A stretch of DNA of 64,000 nucleotides from Sindora glabra (lineage: Eukaryota; Streptophyta; Magnoliopsida; Fabales; Fabaceae): positions 55,271,511 through 55,335,510 of the forward strand of contig CM035235.1 in NCBI GenBank assembly GCA_020226215.1, written 5' to 3'. The stretch's first letter is position 1. The number at the start of each line of letters is the position of its first letter. The position numbers and the translations under genes are program-made. The notes beneath the pieces are model-generated. The model was given only the letters and a program-made list of their open reading frames with translations, was not told where the DNA came from and did not search any database. Shown in pieces: positions 1 to 13,066 of this stretch.

Positions 1-1292
1 TGTATTTGAGTACATTTATTTTTATATGTAGAAGAATAAAAATTAGTAAAAATCAATTACTAGATGAGAATAATTTCAATCAAACTATACTAAACTGTCA
101 CACTTTTTAGAAAATTAAGAATATATAAAGGTATTTTCTTTATGATAAAATGCTTGTCTAACTATTATGATTGCTACTGGAGTGAGAGTTTACTCAGGAA
201 TAAGAGAATATTATGAAAAGAATTGAAGGAATGAAATTTTATATAGGTTAGTATATAACTAAAATTAAGTATATGTGTATAGTGAAGAATTAGGATGATT
301 TTTTCTTATTTTGTCCTAGAATTACCTTAAAATTATTAAGAACTCCCTACTACATTAAAAAGTTCTTGAACCTTTCTTTTTCCTTATTTTCTTAGCCACT
401 TTTGTTAATTTCTTTGTCTTCTTCCTCACTCAACCTTTTTCAATAATTTTAGAAAAAATAAAGCCATATTCTTCAAATAATCATTAACAATTCTCTTCTA
501 AACAAGGTAACTATTCTTAATGTCAAGCTTTTAGTTATTGATTCTTGAATTTTGATTTCAAAAAAGGAACTAGGGATTTTATTTAAGTTTCTTGAATTTA
601 TGTTAATTAGGATAGACTAGCTATATGTGTAAACTTTCTCCATCTCTTCTATGCATAAGTAAGTAAACAATTTGATTACAATAGTTCAAGTTTACATATT
701 TTAGTGTTTTTTCAGTTTAAAGTGATAGATGTTAATGATTTTATGTTTAATGCATGTGAATACTTGATATGGCATGGTTTTCTTATTGAAGTTAGTTGAA
801 TTATTTATATAAATAGTGGTATTGGAATTATTTTTGCACTTGGATTAGTATATAATAATTTATTAAGGTTAAAACATAGTATGAATAATGAATTTGCAAG
901 CAAATATGTGAAAACCTAACTAATATTCCATTACCATAATCGAATATACCTTAAAAAAGTTCTCTAGAGGCTTATATTTAGTTACAATGATACAAAATAT
1001 CCTTTATATTTGACTACAATAATAAATTATATTCCTTATACTTGAATATCATAATTGAATATACCTTAAAAGTAGCTTTTTAAAGGCTTACATTTAATTG
1101 TACAGTTGATTATTACTCTATTATTTCTAATTTGCAAGTTTAATGAAATTTTATGATGTTATGACAATGTATGGTCCTTATATACATAATATAAGCATAT
1201 GGGTGAGATTATATATGACATAGATATTGAATCCTATATTATAATGTGATTATAATTGGAAATATGATTAAGGGATATGATATATTAAAATT
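1..1292. other. AT-rich intergenic DNA, no gene seen
   Basis: No reading frame of coding quality is visible on either strand, only T/A-rich DNA with short A and T runs. The one structure seen is a short local duplication at 935-1110, listed separately. The stretch ends at the target-site duplication of the solo LTR that starts at 1293. Confidence 0.6.
935..1110. repeat. Short tandem duplication, about 115 bp offset
   Basis: A block starting CATAATCGAATATACC at 935 recurs as CATAATTGAATATACC at 1050, followed in both copies by an AAAGGCTTA-like segment and TTTA(G/A)TT. The copies are imperfect, so the event is not recent. Confidence 0.5.
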
Positions 1293-3689
1293 TGTAGGCC
1301 TTAGCAACCCATGTCTAAGAGAGAGGTGAATTGGATGTTTTTAAAATTTTTCTTATTTTTGAAATTTCTTTTGGAAAACTTTTGATTTTAAGAAGTCATA
1401 AGAATGATTTTGATTTAAATATTTTCAAAAAAGTATTATGAAGATATTTGTTGCATTTAAGATATGATAATTCAAGAAATTAGTGCAAATTAACTTATTC
1501 AACTATCTATAAATAAAACATTAAGAAGATAATTCAATAAAAAGGTTTACATATAACATATAGCAATTCAATGCACTTGTGCAAAGCCACTTATTTAACT
1601 ATACATAGATGAATAATCAAAAAGCATATGCATAGATGGATTTCTTTTTTAACTATTTAATTTAACCATTTTATCATTTAAGCATCAACATAAGCATTCA
1701 AACTCAATATAATAACAAAAAAATAGAGCATGTAACACAGCATGTAATTTTACCAATTTAAGATCAGTTTTGTAAAAATTTTGCAGTTAACTTTCAATTA
1801 TAAACAATAAACAAATGACTATCTAAGGTAATGTTCAAGTTTGAGATAATCAAGAATAATGAAATAATAATTTTTACAAGAGGAAAATAAAGTACAATGC
1901 AGAAAAATCAAGAGCAAAGATAAAGAAATCAAACATAAGAATTTATAGTGGTTCCTCCCTTAAAGATCCAACATTTCAAGATGTACATCCACTTTTCAAA
2001 GCTCTCCAAGCTTATATATTAATCCATTGTCCCTTCAAGCTTCAATTGACACTTGAAAAAACCTTACAATTCTTTTGTTCTTCTTTGATCAAATTCCTTT
2101 CACAAGGGATACATCACCCTCTCTAAGTTTTTTCAAGGGATACCTTATCTTTTATAAGATTTTCCAAGGGATACTATACCTTTTACAATTAAGAAATGAT
2201 AGAAGATAAAGAATAATTCATACAAATTCTCTTAAAATGTGCATGAAATAAATAAAGCTCCTAGAATAGAGAAATCTCATAAAGAAAAGCTTAAATTATG
2301 GTTTGATGAAAGAAGGATTAAAATAATATTAAATGTTGAGGTTCAGGCTATCTTTTAGTTGTATTTGATATTTCTTAGCTTATATAGGAAACCTATGGAG
2401 TAATATAGTCATTTAGGATTGTTAGAAATGAAAACTAACTATTACTAGCTGTTATTCGTGCACTAACACAGTTGAAATTGATTAGTGAATCGATTCACCT
2501 AGATAGAAATGCAGAGTCAATTTTAAAAGGTCACAACTTCTTCATTTTAAGTCTATTTTAATCAAATGACCTATAATTGGAAAGTTATTTAAGTCTATTT
2601 TTAAATGAGACTAATTTCATACTCATATCTAGTGTTATTTTTTATATATTTTAAAAAAAATGACCAAAGGTAAAAAATAATGAATTATGAAAATTTGATT
2701 TTTGTAACTTAACTTGTATAATTTATAACTCATTTATATCTAGGTCATTTTAAGCAAATAACCTATTTATGGAAAGCTCTTTAAGTCTATTTTCCTATGG
2801 AAAAAGTTTAACAATTAAATCATAAGTATTTTATAAGATATGATTAAGAGAATGACCAAAGGTCAATATTGAAAATGTTAAAACCTCATATCTCATTAGT
2901 TTTTGAAATGTTCTCATAAGCTATTTTATAAAAACATGATTGTGGGCTTTCTTTATAAAATATTTTTATTAAGCTAAGATTATGAAAATATGTTTGAGCT
3001 CTATATCATAAAATGCTCTATCTTACAAGAAAGTTTAAGCTTAAAATAAAAAGACTATACCAATCAAGTTCCTTAACTTTTCTTGATGCTTTCAATCTTT
3101 CAAATACTTTAATCTTCTCAACCTTTAATATTTCGATCATATCTCCTTTCTTGTCTTTCTTCCTTGTTCTAGAGTTGAGCACAATATGATTTTTCATTTC
3201 CTTACTTCAATGCTCATTTTTCTTCATTTTGGACTTTCCTATGTACAAGTTTATAAACTTTGCAAACCATATAGTTAGTCTAATCTAATATATTAAAATA
3301 TTGATGCATGATTCTCATATAAAACAAATTAATACAAGAACATACATAATTATCATATCATATATCTTAATCAATCACATGCTTAATGATGTTTGTATTA
3401 GATATAACTCTTTTAGCATATAATCGAGCATTACTATTTCAATCAAAGTATAGCATGTCTATTAAAGATTTTATAACATTTTGGTATAAAAACATGCAAT
3501 GCTATTGCAAACACTTAGTTATCATCATGCATATACAAGAACAAGCATAATCACCATATTATGTATATACATCAATCATAACATAGTATATCTATTAAAG
3601 ATTGTATTATTTTAGCACAAAATATACAATGCTATCAGAACACTCATTTGTCATCATCAAAACTCATTATATAAAACTTGAGATTTACA
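1293..3689. mobile_element. Solo LTR, copy 1 (about 2.4 kb)
   Basis: This segment is alignable over almost its whole length with 42128-44725. It starts TGTAGG and ends TTACA, the TG...CA form of LTR ends. It is flanked by identical 5-bp direct repeats, AAATT at 1288-1292 and AAATT at 3690-3694, the size expected for LTR-retrotransposon integration. No internal coding domain (gag, protease, integrase or reverse transcriptase) and no second LTR lie next to it, so a solo LTR left by LTR-LTR recombination is the simplest reading. A large non-autonomous element remains possible. The interior has a stretch near 1930-2030 of the kind common in plant Copia LTRs, but the superfamily cannot be fixed from the LTR alone. 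Confidence 0.75.
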
Positions 3690-3694
3690 AAATT

Positions 3695-5242
3695 TCGATA
3701 TAATATTCAATTTAGAAAATCATTTATAAAAGGACAATGTTACTTTTAGAAAAGGTTAGGTTTGTGAATAAATAATAATGATCAAAAGTCATAAACGGAT
3801 CTAAATGCTTTCTTATAAATTATATATTCATTCCTATTATCTAACTTTTTTATATAAGCATCAATATTTGGATGTGAAATAATCTAAATGAAAAAGGTTT
3901 ATAGCACCTTTGTATTCATATTGAAGGAAATACTATTTACATGCTACTAAATACCTTGATATCATTAGAATATATGTGAAATTATCAATACAAGGTTAAA
4001 ATTAACCAAAGGGTTATGTGTGTGAATATAGAAGATCGTTATTTGAAAAGCTTCCTCAAGGATGATATTATAGGATAAATGAGGTAACAATAACCAAACT
4101 TTATACCAAGAACATTGTAGTTATTTCTTAAGAAAGTAAACTAGTCCTTTAACTTTTCTTTGAGAAGGTATATATATTTATTGTATTTCTTTGCATAAAA
4201 GAGTGAATATAATACTTGTTAAATTTTAAACCATTTTAACTAGATCATATTATTTAGCTTACTTATGAAGTTTTTCATGAAAACTCATTCTTTTATTTTT
4301 GTTTCTTTTCATTTTATTAGGAATCTTTCCCCTAAGTACTCAATTGTTGTTTGTTGGAAGGAATGTAGGCTTGTTCAAGTATTATGGCATTAAGATGAGT
4401 CACTAGACAATTATTTTGTTATTAAAAAGTATTTATAATTTTAGCCCTCTTAAAATACAAATTGTGCTATTTTAGTCTCATAACTTGGAAAAAAATCTAT
4501 TTTGATCCTTTTAAATATTTAATTGGTACAATTTTAGCCTTCTTGTTTAATTTTTGCCTATTTCTTAACTTCACAAGGTTAATTGCATTCAATACTTCCT
4601 TCATATTAATTTAAAATGCTTTTTAAGTAAGTATAAAGGAAATATTTGTTTAAGTATTAAAAATATTGAATAAAATTAATGGATTATATATAAACGTTTG
4701 AACTTTTTTTAGAGTTTATTGTCTTTTTAAGTCTTAAAACTGTGATTTACCTAAGAAACAATGCAATGAACACTCAAAGATTAGACAATAATTAATTGAA
4801 ATTGACAAAAGTTTATATGAATAAAATAAAAAAGCCAAAATCATACTAATTAATTATATAAGGACTAAAATAAATTAGCTTAAATTATGAAACAAAAATT
4901 ACACAATTTGCATTTTAGTAGGCCAAACTTGCATTTAAACTTAAAAAAAGTCATAAGGTTGTAAAGGTAATTGAACCTATAACTAGATACATAAATCTGC
5001 CTTTACCAATATAATCATGCAATTAGCCTAGCTTTGTTAACTCAACATAAAGGTATTTACACTTGTACATGAATCTTTATAAGCGAAAAGTCTATATTAC
5101 ACATTGACATAGTAATGCACCGATATATTGCCAAATCTAACCACAAATCAAGCTAACAATCTTTCAAGGCACACTATAAATGACATATTAATGATCAAAT
5201 TTGATGTTATATCGATGTACTATTATGTCCATAAATTTTAAC
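3695..5242. other. Intergenic DNA with one foldback element
   Basis: No coding region is seen. The stretch contains the inverted-repeat element at about 4430-4945. The remainder is AT-rich with no recognisable feature. Confidence 0.5.
4430..4945. mobile_element. Foldback-type MITE with about 100-bp inverted ends
   Basis: The left arm, about 4441-4546 (including TACAAATTGTGCTATTTTAG), is closely matched in reverse complement by the right arm, about 4836-4942 (including AAAATTACACAATTTGCATT). The arms flank an AT-rich middle of about 290 bp with no coding content. Exact ends and target-site duplication were not resolved. The family is uncertain; Mutator-like MITEs often have such long ends. 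Confidence 0.55.
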
Positions 5243-6395
5243 TTTTATAAAAGAATCTTTCCACTTATAAAATGAGTAACAAAATGAATTGCAAAGTTAA
5301 AACTAGTATCATATCGACATTGTGGGTAATTGGGGCAATTACCCCTGTAACAAATATTTTTTCTTTTAACCAATTTATGTAACTTTTTTTTTCTTATTCC
5401 ATAAGAAATAGTACATAAGTCAAAGATAAAGGAAATGCCACTTGGTCCTTCCTAATCTACCATTATGCTGATAACCATTAGGGAATATGCCACTTAATGG
5501 CATAATGAGATTCTTATAGTACCTAATATGTAAGAGCCCAAAAATAAAAGCCAACTGCAGAGCCTTCTAAACTATATACTTTATCTCCTTTCCTACCTTA
5601 ATATCTATTTGTAAGGTAATCTGCTCAACTAATCTAACATTAGATTATACCCCCAAGCCTTTTCCTATTAACTCTTGTAACTCTAACAAGAAATCCCTTC
5701 GAGTAATGATTGACCCAATTTGACCCAGTTTGCCAACCAAAATCTAAAGGAAGAATATAGACTCCTACATTAACTAGCTTCCTTCTAACTAGCATTGCTT
5801 GAAAGGATTGTAAAATTTTAACTAGCTGCCTTTTTTTTATAAGAGAATCCTTCCACTTGTAAAATAAGTAACAAAATGAATTACAAAGTTAAAACTAGTG
5901 TTATATCCACATTGTGGGTAATCAGGGCAATTGCTCTTGTAACAAACATTTTTTCTTTTAACAAATGCAAGTAACTTTTTTTTTCATATTCTAAAAGAAA
6001 CAGGACATTAGTCAAAGATAAAGAAAAGGCCACTTGGCCCTTCCTAATCTACCATTATGGTGATAACCGTTAAAGAATATGCCATTTAATGACATAAAAA
6101 GATTCTTATAGTACTTAATATGTGAGAGCCCAAAAATAGAGTCAAATTGCATAGACTTCTAGACTATATACTTTATCTCCTTTCTTACCTTAATGTCTAT
6201 CTATAGAGTAATCTGCTCAATTGATCTAACATTAGATTATATCCCTAAGCCTTTTTCCTATTAAGTCTTTTAACTACAATAAGAAATCCCTTTAAACAAT
6301 GATTAACCTAACTTGCCAACCAAAATTTAAAGGAAGAATATAGACAACAACATTAATTAACTGCCTTTTAACTAGCACCATAGCATGAAATCTCA
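5243..6395. repeat. Two-copy tandem duplication, unit about 590 bp
   Basis: Unit 1 (5243-5834) and unit 2 (5835-6395) align end to end with an offset of 592 bp at the left. Shared landmarks are GTAACAAAATGAATT, ACATTGTGGGTAAT, CTTCCTAATCTACCATTATG and GAAGAATATAGAC. The units differ by many substitutions and small indels, so the duplication is old. No reading frame survives in either unit. Confidence 0.75.
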
Positions 6396-7864
6396 CGTAA
6401 TTTCTATGCTTCATTTTTCTCTTAACAACTATAAAGATGATTTTTATTATCATTCATTTTTTGTGGTAGTTTGAAAATATGAAAAAAATTATGAGAAAAT
6501 ATAAATTATGACACTAAAATATATATTAATTAAAGACTTTGCTCTATGATTTACATAAAGTTATTTCAAAGTTATTTAAACGAAAAGAAATTTTCTAATA
6601 ATATAAGTTAAAATATTTTAAAATTTTAGTTGTGATACATATGGACACACATAAAAAATGATGAACAAAACAATAACCCTAGTTTTATTTAAATATTTAT
6701 TATATATGTGTGTATTGCTCTATAAACTTAAGTTTATAGATCCACCACTAATTGAAATCATGTTGATTGAAAATCTTGTGGCTAACTATTTGCCTAAAAG
6801 TTAGTGGATTTTATGGTATCTTTATATTTTTTAGGGTTCCAAAATCTTAAGTTACTAGACTAATAATAATCAAGATTGTCACATTTGGAAAAAAAATGGT
6901 AGTATGGTCAAATAGATTTATTCACACAATTATCCAAGAAGAGAAAGTAATCACCAAAATTTAAATAATTTTGTGTGAAACTCATTAACAATTGTAGGTG
7001 CCAATTAAGCTTCATGAATCTTTATGTTGAGAACAATTGTTCTTGATTGTATACGGCTTCCTAACTCACAAATGGCCTTCTCCATAGCCGTTAGATCCAT
7101 TCTTTAATCATACTTTGCTTATTGGTTTGCATTTCTTATTAGCCTCTGAAGCTAAATCATCTTGTTCACCATTTTGTATAGCCTTTGGTTTTGTTATCAT
7201 GCTAATTGTGTATATACTTGCTTAGTCAATGTTGAAGGGTGTAAATGCTCCTCCCCTTTCATTAGATGCATATTCAAGGATCAAGAATTGAATTTCGAAT
7301 GTAGCAGAAGGTAGAAAAACTTTAAAAGGTATCGGATATCACTTAAGTAAAAGATTCTCAATATAATGAGTTGTTATTTTGATTTATGCCTTAGTTTACT
7401 TTATTTTACATAATAGAATCCGTTAAATTGCAATAATATTGTGAATACTAAATAATTCATAAATTGCCAAGGTCTTGGTTACCTTGTGGATTTTTCTTGC
7501 TTTAATCTTGATTTTGGAGAATCAACATTAATTATCCCTAAGTTGGAGGAAGTAAAATCTTCTGCTAATTGTTCATGTGATTTTTTCTTCCTTCTTTGTT
7601 CCAATAAGAATATAAATTTTTCATAGTTTTGCAATTATAAACAAATAATGAGATTTAAAGAATGGAATATAATATACCAAGTCATCCTTTTCAATTGACA
7701 TAAGTTTGATAATAGGAAAAAATTGTACATAATTAAAAAATTTAGATTGAATTGTTGAGTTTTTAAATATAAAAGGTGAATTGCACACCTTGAAACTCAA
7801 ATATTTGTATAATTTAAATATCAATTTTTAGCCAACACTTTTATAGAGCAATGACATCCGATGT

Positions 7865-7901
<37 letters not shown>

Positions 7902-9049
7902 AAGTGACTTACTATTCCTACTATCATAAAAAAAATCTTATTTTAAGAAATTTTTCTTAGCATGCTTATAAAGCAAATACAAAATCAAATATTTTAATAA
8001 AATAAATACTGCAAAATTATTATATAAACATAAATTGTATATAACACCACATATATATACATGTTGTTAAACTGATTTATCAAAGAGATAAAATGATCTT
8101 ATAATTAATAAAAAAATTGTGCAATTAAATTCATCCATGTATTCACCCAATCAAATTTTTATGCTTAAAATAAATAAATTGATGTGGACTACAAAAGAAA
8201 AATATTACTTCCACTCTCACACCTATAATTTTTAAAACAGGATCGGTTATTAAATTAATTAAGACATTAGTTTATTAGTTCAATCATTGATTCATTAATT
8301 AAGCCAATTTTAATTTTAAAAATATAAATTATATATATACATTAGTAATATATATATAATAAAATAAATAATACAAATTCAATTAATATGAAATAATAAA
8401 GGTATTACATTTTAATTGTTGTAAAATTATAAAAAATTATATTAAAAAAAATAAAATCTTCAAAAAAATGATCTAGTTCACTAATTTTAACCAATTTACA
8501 TCAATTCTAGTTGATTTCTAATTGTTTGGAAGCATTTCTAGTTCAAAAATCTTAACCAAATTAGTTCATTACCTGATTCACTGATTTTCTAGTTTAATCA
8601 ATCGTGCCAATTTTCAAAACTACACTTTTACTGCTCCCTTTCACAAAAAGGTGAAAAAGAATAGCTTCATTTTGAATTCTACAATTTCTTCTATTAGAGG
8701 GTGACTAATTACCAATTTAAACTTAGGCTTTGCATTTTTGCTTGTAAATAAAGAAGAAGGGGAAAATTTAATTTCAATATGAATTATGGTTATGCTATCA
8801 AATTGGTAGGCATGTGACTTTTTTAACTCTTTTTTCATAGAAAAAATTAAATAACTATTAAATAAAAATATGTAATATATTAAATCAAATAAATTAATAT
8901 TAATTAAAAGATTTAAAATAAAATAATTTAAATTAAAAAATTATTAATTAATTAAACATTTTTAATAACTAATTAAAAGATTAATAAATTAAATTAAATT
9001 TTTTTATATTTCAAATAATTAATATTGATTAAAAGATTAATTAAAAAAA
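6396..9049. other. Intergenic AT-rich DNA
   Basis: There is no gene that I can support. A stretch of more even composition at about 7030-7340 and 7480-7600 is broken by stops in all frames and matches nothing I recognise. A pure AT microsatellite lies at about 7868-7898. The part 7900-9000 is very A/T-rich with no structure. Confidence 0.45.
7868..7898. repeat. (AT)n microsatellite, about 31 bp
   Basis: An uninterrupted alternating A/T run in AT-rich intergenic DNA, likely to vary in length between individuals. Confidence 0.85.
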
Positions 9050-9720
9050 TATACATGATAACTTATGGGCCAGGTTCAATGTTACATGGCCCGGCACCGC
9101 TGACCCCACTTGGACAACTAGACCAATCCTTCATGTCGCTAAGTCATTTACTCCTTGCTTGGATCCATGGAAAACACTGTAGAGAGAAAACTAAGAGTAG
9201 AAAAGTACAAGAAAAATGAGATTCTCACCTGCTTTGCTATCAATAAAAAATAGAGGAGAAAACAAATTAGAGTAGAAATCGTACAGTAGGACCTACCATT
9301 TTTTTTCACCTTAGATAAGAGAAGAAAATAGAAAAGAAGTACTACACAGTATAAAAGTTGAGCTCCTCTTCACATTCTCCACGCTCGTTGCTGTTTGGTG
9401 GTTCTCTTCTAGCTACTGTTGCTATTTCTTCCATCGAAGTCGCTGGTACACTTTCCGGCCGGAGCAAATGAGTTCATCTTCTTCCTTTTGTGGTTGTTGC
9501 TTAACGCTCGGGACTTGTCCAATTGTTGCTGCTGGTGGCTTGGCCAAAGACTCACCACAGATCCGCCATTGGAGTGAGCTGGAAAAGGTCCTCCATTTTC
9601 TCTAGCAAGCTAGCCTCTCCCAGTTGAGATAAAGGCGTGATCTGCAAGCCACAATGTTGCATCCGACAGAGAACATTGGGGGAACTTGCAAATCATGAGT
9701 CATGTGGGTCCTCTATTTTT
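9050..9720 (+). other. GC-richer island, promoter/leader-like, small ORF
   Basis: Base composition rises sharply here. A TATA-like AGTATAAAAG lies near 9349-9358, followed by a CT-rich leader and an ATG at 9468. That ATG opens a 45-codon frame to TAG at 9603-9605, starting Met-Ser-Ser-Ser-Ser-Ser and cysteine-rich at residues 8-16. I do not recognise the peptide, and a frame this short arises easily by chance. This may be a decayed gene promoter plus first exon, or sequence captured by a transposon, given the possible inverted ends noted at 9155-10525. Confidence 0.25.
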
Positions 9721-10525
9721 TTTTAATTTGTAATGGACAAAATAGCTTGATATAACTCTTTTTTTTTAATTGTAAAAATTATATAGTAAAATTTATTTAC
9801 CTCTCAAGTTGGAAATGCATAAAATAGCAACATGAATCAGCATGCTTGATGGTTGTAGATTTTTCCATTGTAACAAATAAATAATAAAAATAATTCTTTT
9901 TAGTTGTAAATTTTTAAAAATAAGAAATATTTAATTTTAATACTAAAAATGGATAAAAAATATAAACAATATTTTTATAATTATTTATTTGATATTAAGC
10001 TACTAATACTATTATAACCTTAATTTTTTATACTTTATGTAATTTAATTTTGGACAATTATTGGTTTGTTTCTATTATTTTATTGTGTTTTTGTTAATTA
10101 AGATGATTACTAAATTAAAAAATGAAGGTTATGTAATATACAATTATTTTGTATAAAATTATTTTTATTATATTATTTACTTAATAAGTGGGTTGATATA
10201 AACTTTGTACAACTATAAAGTATTGATAATGTAATTTATATTAAATTTTATGTAGAGAGTGTCATAGACATTTTACATTAATAAATTTTATTTCCTCTCA
10301 ATTTTCTAATTTATATTTAAATGATAAAAAAAAATCCCCCTACATCTTTCTTCTATCTCTTCTCTCACAATTAAATATAATATTTTCTCCTCTATTTTCT
10401 TTCTCTCCTATTTTCTCCTACAACTAAGCACACTTAAAAAAAAAAAAAATCTTTTAACTTTTTTTTCTCTTCTAATTTTTTTTTCTCTATTTTTTTCCTT
10501 TCTATTTTCTACTCCAACCAAGCAA
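9155..10525. mobile_element. Possible degenerate inverted-repeat element
   Basis: Left end CTTGCTTGGATCCATGGAAAA resembles the reverse complement of the right end near 10498-10527 (TTTGCTTGGTTGGAGTAGAAAA). The interior carries the GC-richer island and then about 700 bp of featureless AT-rich DNA with long T runs at 10440-10500. No target-site duplication could be identified, so this is tentative. Confidence 0.2.
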
Positions 10526-12386
10526 AGGTTTGAGATGCTGATGTTGGTCGAAGGAATTGGAATTGCCATCGTGGGCCAGTGGCACAGAAAATAGGGTAAC
10601 AATCAGGGGCAGAATGGTGATTCACGCAAACTATAAGCAATGCCATGGCTATGTGCCTTCAGCTGTGAGACTCATACTTTTGTTTGTGGTAACTTTGAAT
10701 TCACCTTAAAAATCACCATTAAAGCTTTTGATGCGAAGTTTCAGTGCACTTCAGTCCTCTCTTGCAGACAAACTTTTAATAGTTATCTTTTTCTAGAGCT
10801 AGGGACCACGACTAACTCTTTTTTAACTTCCTTGAACATGTTACTTGTTACCAAACAAATCATTCATTTTTAAGTGTAAAGATATTATATCATATTTTAT
10901 ATTGAATTAATTAATTTGATTAATTAATTAATTAAATTAATTATTAATTAATAACTAATTGTATTAATATATTCGACCAACTAATATTATCACTTATTTA
11001 TATAAAGATATTTGATAAAATTAGTTATTTTTTATTAATTATTTATATGTAAAATAATATATAAAGAAATATGTGTATTTTATATTTTATTTTAATATTC
11101 TTTTACTTAAATAATATTTTAAATTTTAATATGTTATTTATTATATTAATTTATTAAAAAATTTATCACTATAATTTATTATAATCATTTGATTTTTCTT
11201 TAAAAAATGAATAATTATAATTTTTTAATTAAAAATACTTATAATGTTTTGGTAGATATATATAGTAACAATTAAAATTTATTCTGTAAGTATTTTTAAT
11301 ATTTAATTTAAAATTCATATATTTATCATTAAAAATATTGATAAATTACATATTTTAAACATAAAACATATCTTTTATAAGTAATATTATCTTATTGTTT
11401 CTTTTTTTTAACATATATTATTTTTTAATTCAAAAGATATTATTTGATAAAAAATAATAAAACATATATCCTCTTCTCTTTTATATAATTTGATAGAAAA
11501 ATATGATTATATTCATATAATTTTTTATTATTATGTAAATATTTTAATATAATTTATTATACTTATTTAGTTTTTAATTAAAAATAAATAATTATAATTT
11601 ATTATGTGTATTAGACTTTTCTCTAAGAAATACATAAACATAATTTATTATTTTCTTATTTGTCAAAGATGGAAATGTAACAAAATTTATAATTACTGGT
11701 AAGAATATCTTTTTTGTGCTAAATGTAAATGAAATATTTTAAAAAATTACTATTTTTAACTTTTTTAAAATGATTGTTTGAAAGTCAATAAATTAATTAA
11801 AATAACTATTTGTCATATACTTAAATTAGTTGATTAATTTGGTAAAATAGTTAAAGATACTTAAAGCAACTAAAAATTGATTAAAAACCTATTTATTAAA
11901 TACCTTCTATAGTAACATTATACTTCCAAACATCAACCTTAAGAAAAGAATGCAAACTAATTGAACTTAAATGTGAAATGATAGTATAAACAGCAGGATT
12001 GGTACACGATGAGGTCGAATTTGAGTATCACCAGAAAGGGTTCTTTTTAGACTTTGAAAATAGAATGAGTAACAATAAAAATAATTTTTTTTCTTGAGCA
12101 ATGTCTCTCACACTTGGATAATGAAGCGTATCAATGTGTGTGTTTCAAATGAATTGATTGCATTCAATTACCTTAAATATAATATTCTAATATATAAATT
12201 TGAACAAATTAAATCCAAAATGATAAATTTCATCAAATAAAAGGCAAGAAATCCTAATTAATATATATAAGTCTTACGGAATTACAATTTAGCAACTAAT
12301 CAAAGATAAAATTGATGGAATTTGCATTATCATTTCAAAAAGTTGTAAATAATTTGACCTACTTATAATGTGAGAACTCCTCCAAT
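10526..12386. other. Intergenic DNA, no gene seen
   Basis: The first 150 bp (10526-10680) continue the more balanced composition seen at 9050-9150. From 10870 the sequence is almost pure A/T with TTAATTAATTA runs. Open frames here are short and low-complexity and are not called. Confidence 0.45.
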
Positions 12387-12389
12387 TTA

Positions 12390-12851
12390 GGAATTGTTTG
12401 ATTCATACAAAAAATAACTTCTCTCAAGAAATTGAACTTTCAAAAAAATAACTTCTTATATGAACTTTCTGAGAATTCAAGGTTGTTTAATTAACATATA
12501 GGAAGTAACACTTCTCACAAAGTAACTTTCTATATTTTTTTTGATTTAATTCTGAATATCCTAGAAATTATTAATAAAATGATTGTTATATTCTCAATAT
12601 TATTATAACATAAATTAATAAATTTTTATTGTTATTAATTAAACTTAATAAAGATAATTTTATCATTATATTCATAAATAATATAGGAAATAGAACTTTC
12701 CTAAGAAAAGGTGGGTAAGTGATTTTTCATATTTTGTAGGAAGTAAGATTTTCTTCAATTTGTAAGATAATGACTAATCAAATAACTCACCCTTTTCCTA
12801 TTTTTTAAAAAATAGAACTTTTCATATTATTAAGGCGAACCAAACAACCTC
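12390..12851. mobile_element. PIF/Harbinger (Tourist-like) MITE, 462 bp
   Basis: Ends are inverted repeats: left GGAATTGTTTGATTCATAC, right (reverse complement) GAGGTTGTTTGGTTCGCC, sharing the TTGTTTGRTTC core typical of Harbinger-class ends. The element is flanked by TTA at 12387-12389 and TTA at 12852-12854, the 3-bp target preference of this superfamily. It has no coding content. Sequence at 59703-61150 appears to be a diverged relative. Confidence 0.65.
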
Positions 12852-13066
12852 TTAACCATTATATTAAGTGACTTACTAATTTTCTTCTTAGTATGAAGTT
12901 TCATTGAAATTTGCACCCCAAGTATGATTTTTGAATCTTTAATTTGATAAATGCTAGTAATATAAACTCCATTTGGTCCATCTTATATATATTAAATGAA
13001 CTAAAGAAAAATACTATATTTAGAAAGGATCAAATGCAAGTAAATTATATGTTAAATGATGAAAAT

